Source: CAVQMB01 sp963713445 (GTDB lineage: Bacteria > Pseudomonadota > Gammaproteobacteria > Competibacterales > Competibacteraceae). Taken from it: a stretch of 7,367 bases of DNA. The notes under the pieces are model-generated. The model was not told the origin of the DNA. It did no database searches and worked only from the letters and a program-made list of their open reading frames with translations. The stretch lies in NCBI GenBank assembly GCA_963713445.1, contig CAVQMB010000027.1, positions 1 to 7,367 of the forward strand, given 5' to 3'. Positions 5,345 to 7,367 of the stretch are shown piece by piece (the first letter of the stretch is position 1; each line of letters starts with the position of its first letter). The position numbers and the translations under genes were made by a program.

Positions 5345-6505
5345 ATGAACTTGCATGAACATCAGGCCAAGGGCTTGTTCCGGGAGTATGGAGTAGCGGT
5401 GCCGCGGGGCCAGACGGCGGGCAGTGCGGCTGAGGCGGTAGCGGCGGCCGAGGCGCTCGGTGGTGCGGTATGGGTGGTGAAAGCCCAGGTCCACGCTGGC
5501 GGGCGGGGCAAGGCCGGCGGGGTAAAGGTGGCCCGCAGCCTCGAGGAAGTGGGCACAGTGGCCGGCGAGCTGCTGGGCTCGCGGCTGGTGACCCCACAGA
5601 CCGGCGCCGAGGGGCTGCCGATCAACACCGTTCTGGTTGAAGAAGGCCTCGACATCGCCGATGAACTGTACCTGAGCGCCCTGGTCGATCGCAGCGCCAA
5701 GCGGATCGCCTTCATGGCCTCCAGCGAAGGCGGCATGGACATCGAAGAAGTCGCCGCGAGCACGCCCGAGAAAATCCTCACCGTCAAGGTCGACCCGGCC
5801 GCCGGACTGCAGCCCTACCAGTGCCGCCAGCTCGGCTTCGGGCTGGGCTTGGCGATGCCCCAGATCAAACACCTCACCCAGGTCATGAGCGGGCTCTACG
5901 CGCTGTTTCTCGCCAACGACGTGAGCCTGGTTGAAATCAACCCGCTCATCGTCACCGGCAGCGGCGAACTGCTGGCACTGGATGCCAAGCTCAACCTCGA
6001 CGACAACGCCTTATACCGCCACGGCCCACTCGCCGCCCTGCGCGACCCCAGCCAGGAAGACGAACGCGAGACCCAAGCCAACGAACACGGCCTCAACTAC
6101 GTCCCGCTCGAGGGTAGCATCGGCTGCATGGTCAACGGCGCCGGGCTGGCCATGGCCACCATGGACATCATCAAACTCGCCGGCGGCGAGCCGGCCAACT
6201 TCCTCGACGTCGGCGGCGGAGCCACCGCCGAGCGGGTCGCCGAAGCGTTCAAACTGATCGTCAGCGGCGCCGGCGTCAAAGCCATCCTGGTCAACATCTT
6301 CGGCGGCATCGTGCGCTGCGACCTGATAGCCGAAGGCATCATCGCCGCGGTCAAAGACGTCGGCCTGGCACTGCCGGTGGTGGTGCGCCTGCAAGGCACC
6401 AACGTCGACGCCGGGCGCCAGCTACTGGCCGACTCCGGCCTCAACATCATCAGTGCCGATGATCTGAGCGACGCCGCCCGCCAAGCCGTTGCCGCCGCCC
6501 GCTGA
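5345..6505 (+). CDS. sucC: Succinate-CoA ligase (ADP-forming), beta subunit
   Basis: TCA-cycle enzyme subunit: with SucD it interconverts succinyl-CoA and succinate, coupled to nucleoside triphosphate formation. It is 386 aa, very close to the 388 aa of the E. coli protein, and intact. It starts MNLHEHQAKGLF, the family N-terminus. The ATP-grasp domain shows K46 and the glycine-rich GGRGKAGG (52-59). Mg-binding N199 (EINPL) and D213 (DAKL) fall at the same numbers as in E. coli. The C-terminal part has GCMVNGAGLAMATMD (from 260), GGEPANFLDVGGGA and NIFGGIVRCD. ATG 5345 is chosen over an upstream in-frame ATG at 5324 because it matches the family start; a modest GGGGA lies about 8 nt before it. 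sucD follows after 28 bp, so the two are probably cotranscribed. It is adjacent to the pil genes rather than to sucAB. Confidence 0.97.
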   Translation: MNLHEHQAKGLFREYGVAVPRGQTAGSAAEAVAAAEALGGAVWVVKAQVHAGGRGKAGGVKVARSLEEVGTVAGELLGSRLVTPQTGAEGLPINTVLVEEGLDIADELYLSALVDRSAKRIAFMASSEGGMDIEEVAASTPEKILTVKVDPAAGLQPYQCRQLGFGLGLAMPQIKHLTQVMSGLYALFLANDVSLVEINPLIVTGSGELLALDAKLNLDDNALYRHGPLAALRDPSQEDERETQANEHGLNYVPLEGSIGCMVNGAGLAMATMDIIKLAGGEPANFLDVGGGATAERVAEAFKLIVSGAGVKAILVNIFGGIVRCDLIAEGIIAAVKDVGLALPVVVRLQGTNVDAGRQLLADSGLNIISADDLSDAARQAVAAAR

Positions 6506-6533
6506 GCCCGACCCCCGGAGAACCTTAAGCCCC

Positions 6534-7367
6534 ATGAGCATCCTCATCGACCGACACACCACCGTCCTCTGCCAGGGCTTCACCGGCAAGCAGGGCAGCT
6601 TCCACGCCGAACAGGCCATCGCCTACGGCACCCAACTCGTCGGCGGCGTGAGCCCCGGCAAAGGCGGCACCACCCACCTCGAGCGGCCCGTATTCAACAC
6701 CTGCCACGACGCCGTGCGCGCCACCGGCGCCAGCGCCTCAATGATCTACGTCCCGGCCCCCTTTGCCGCCGACGCCATCCTGGAAGCCGCCGACGCCGGC
6801 ATCAAAGTCATCGCCTGCATCACCGAAGGCATCCCGGTACTCGACATGCTCAAAGTCAAAGCCGCGCTGGCCGGCAGCGACAGCCGCCTGATCGGCCCCA
6901 ACTGCCCCGGCCTGATCACCCCCGGGGAATGCAAAATGGGCATCATGCCCGGACACATCCACCACCCGGGGTGATCGGCATCGTCTCGCGCTCCGGCACG
7001 CTGACCTATGAAGCCGTCGCGCAGACCACCCGGGCCGGGCTGGGTCAGAGCACCTGCGTCGGCATCGGCGGCGACCCGATACACGGCATGAACTTCATCG
7101 ACTGCCTCGGCCTGTTCGAGGCGGATCCCGCGACCGAGGGCATCATCATGGTCGGCGAAATCGGCGGCAGCGCCGAGGAGGATGCCGCCGCCTACATCGC
7201 CGCCAGGTCCGCAAACCGGTGGTCGCCTACATCGCCGGCGTCACCGCGCCGCCGGGCAAGCGCATGGGCCATGCCGGTGCCATCATCTCCGGTGGCAAGG
7301 GTACGGCCACCGGCAAGTACGCCGCGCTGGAAGCCGCCGGCGTGGCTACCGTCCAGGTCCACAGGCC
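6534..7367 (+). CDS. sucD: Succinate-CoA ligase, alpha subunit (partial, two frameshifts as sequenced)
   Basis: Partner of SucC, carrying the CoA-binding domain and the phosphorylated histidine. It starts MSILIDRHTTVLCQGFTGKQG, with the family's CoA-binding loop. IGPNCPGLITPGECKMGIMPG, SRSGTLTYEA, GIGGDP and GEIGGSAEE are present, and MGHAGAI holds the active-site His near residue 247. As sequenced the frame is broken twice by a missing base: in the G run 6968-6971 (HHPG then VIGIVS) and in the C run 7203-7204 (YIAA then QVRKPVVAYIAG). Both are single-base losses in short homopolymers, and the alignment to the family is seamless when restored, so sequencing error is likely. The window ends some 10 residues before the expected C-terminus, and the last codons (TVQVHR) fit the family poorly. 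A GGAG lies 13 nt before ATG 6534. Confidence 0.93.

Noticed and set aside
5316..6450. Minus-strand frames opposite sucC
   Set aside because: sucC matches its family over full length on the plus strand; the antisense frames are a by-product of its GC-rich third positions.
1..7367. CRISPR array, tRNA, rRNA, transposon or integron attachment site
   Set aside because: No regularly spaced short repeats, cloverleaf, transposase-like protein or attC consensus was found on either strand.

Overview
The window looks like a chromosomal piece of a high-GC gammaproteobacterium. It carries type IVa pilins, a PilS/PilR two-component system and sucCD, all with gammaproteobacterial sequence character. I cannot place it to genus; a Chromatiales-like lineage is a guess from gene content and order.

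Layout. Positions 1-200 hold no gene I recognise, only a possible stem-loop and the terminator of the first pilin. Positions 201-5202 are all on the minus strand. Read in the direction of transcription the order is: a small membrane-anchored PP0621-type protein (5202-4864), pilS (4867-3186), pilR (3189-1787), a pilin gene pilA2 (1593-1135) with terminator, a pilS/pilR remnant (1043-840), and a second pilin gene pilA1 (647-201) with terminator. Divergently, on the plus strand, lie sucC (5345-6505) and sucD (6534 to the window end), encoding succinyl-CoA synthetase.

How the genes fit together. PilS is the membrane sensor kinase and PilR the sigma-54 activator that in known systems switches on pilin transcription. 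Both pilin genes carry a GG-N10-GC (-24/-12) promoter and upstream TGTC motifs, so the window holds a sensor, a regulator and two apparent targets. PP0621, pilS and pilR overlap by 4-bp ATGA junctions and look translationally coupled.

Main observations. (1) The pilin, its promoter and the 3' end of pilR are duplicated. The extra copy of pilR-pilS has collapsed to a fusion of about 200 bp joining the pilS 3' end to the pilR 3' end at a 6-bp microhomology. The copies have diverged, which argues for a real old duplication rather than an assembly error. (2) The two pilins share their N-terminal half but differ in the C-terminal half and disulfide loop, and their upstream regions have also diverged. 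(3) pilR, pilS and sucD carry five single-base frameshifts, at least four of them in G or C runs. Because sucD is a central-metabolism gene hit in the same way, sequencing error is the simplest explanation. I see no CRISPR, tRNA, rRNA or insertion sequence, and nothing I would call a wholly new system; the duplicated pilin locus with its collapsed regulator remnant is the most unusual part.
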